Positions 63,981-64,000 of a stretch of 64,000 nt of DNA are shown here, one piece after another. The position numbers were made by a program, and so were the translations under genes. Within the stretch, counting starts at the first letter, position 1, and every line of letters starts with the position of its first letter. The notes beneath the pieces were generated by a model. It worked only from the letters and a program-made list of their open reading frames with translations, ran no database searches and had not been told where the DNA came from. The stretch spans positions 36,820 to 100,819 of the forward strand of contig NZ_JSEF01000008.1 of the NCBI RefSeq assembly GCF_000805675.1, written 5' to 3'. Source of the DNA: Corynebacterium minutissimum (lineage in GTDB: Bacteria; Actinomycetota; Actinomycetes; Mycobacteriales; Mycobacteriaceae).

Positions 63981-64000
63981 GGAATCCATGGAGGTCTTGG

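Overview
The window is chromosomal DNA from a Corynebacterium (Actinobacteria, Mycobacteriales). The reasons are the order tatD-rpf2-ksgA-ispE, an mltB-like gene-eno-ftsB-DUF501-ppx block, a greA-DUF4307 pair, glmU-prs-rplY-pth, a gapB-type GAPDH beside a pth, many GTG starts, moderately high GC, and a GlxR-like site in front of rpf2. The sequence alone does not fix the species. About 60 protein genes and two tRNAs (Gln-TTG, Leu-TAA) are supported. There is no rRNA, CRISPR array, transposase or intact phage.

Layout. 0-5.5 kb: an orphan HigA-type antitoxin, two GNAT acetyltransferases, and the resuscitation/rRNA methylation/isoprenoid cluster. 5.5-14.4 kb: a zinc-chaperone-like lipoprotein (aztD-like) with a palindromic operator, an ABC-F ATPase, an AEC transporter, small secreted and monooxygenase-type proteins, a large acyltransferase-3/SGNH envelope enzyme, and a HAD phosphatase. 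14.5-22 kb: an enoyl-CoA hydratase/hydrolase, then a three-gene minus-strand operon whose first two products look like UDP-sulfoquinovose synthase and an SQD2/SqdX-type glycosyltransferase, that is, a candidate sulfolipid (SQDG) pathway. A small six-TM protein lies divergent to it, followed by a gamma carbonic anhydrase-like protein and a patatin. 22-29.4 kb: an AspT/YidE-type transporter, prfC, an SDR, pth, a nitronate monooxygenase and gapB. 29.5-35.2 kb: an ABC exporter plus two-component system, PPK2 and a PepSY lipoprotein. 35.2-43.1 kb: FAH, a second pth, rplY, prs, glmU, an MFS exporter and a Tat-exported multicopper oxidase. 43.3-56.2 kb: a TRIC-family channel, tRNA-Gln, TetR-mfd, an APC permease, mazG, a lytic transglycosylase, eno, ftsB, DUF501 and ppx.

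56.2-62.4 kb is the accessory part. It begins at tRNA-Leu, whose 3' end is partly duplicated. It continues through a BI-1 family gene and a DUF222-HNH nuclease gene to a 940-base stretch with no convincing gene. That stretch holds a cluster of short CGTCG/CGACG hairpins, and beyond it lies a DUF3558-type lipoprotein followed by a 605-residue Gly-rich, PPE/ESX-substrate-like protein. The core chromosome resumes with greA and DUF4307.

A recurring feature is that more than 20 genes have a TANNNT hexamer 6-9 nt before the start codon and no Shine-Dalgarno sequence, which suggests widespread leaderless transcription. One pair (GNAT and tatD) is divergent with overlapping -10 boxes. The items most worth following up are the candidate SQDG operon, the hairpin cluster beside the HNH gene, the DUF3558/PPE-like pair, and the rpf2 leader RNA with alternative pairings.
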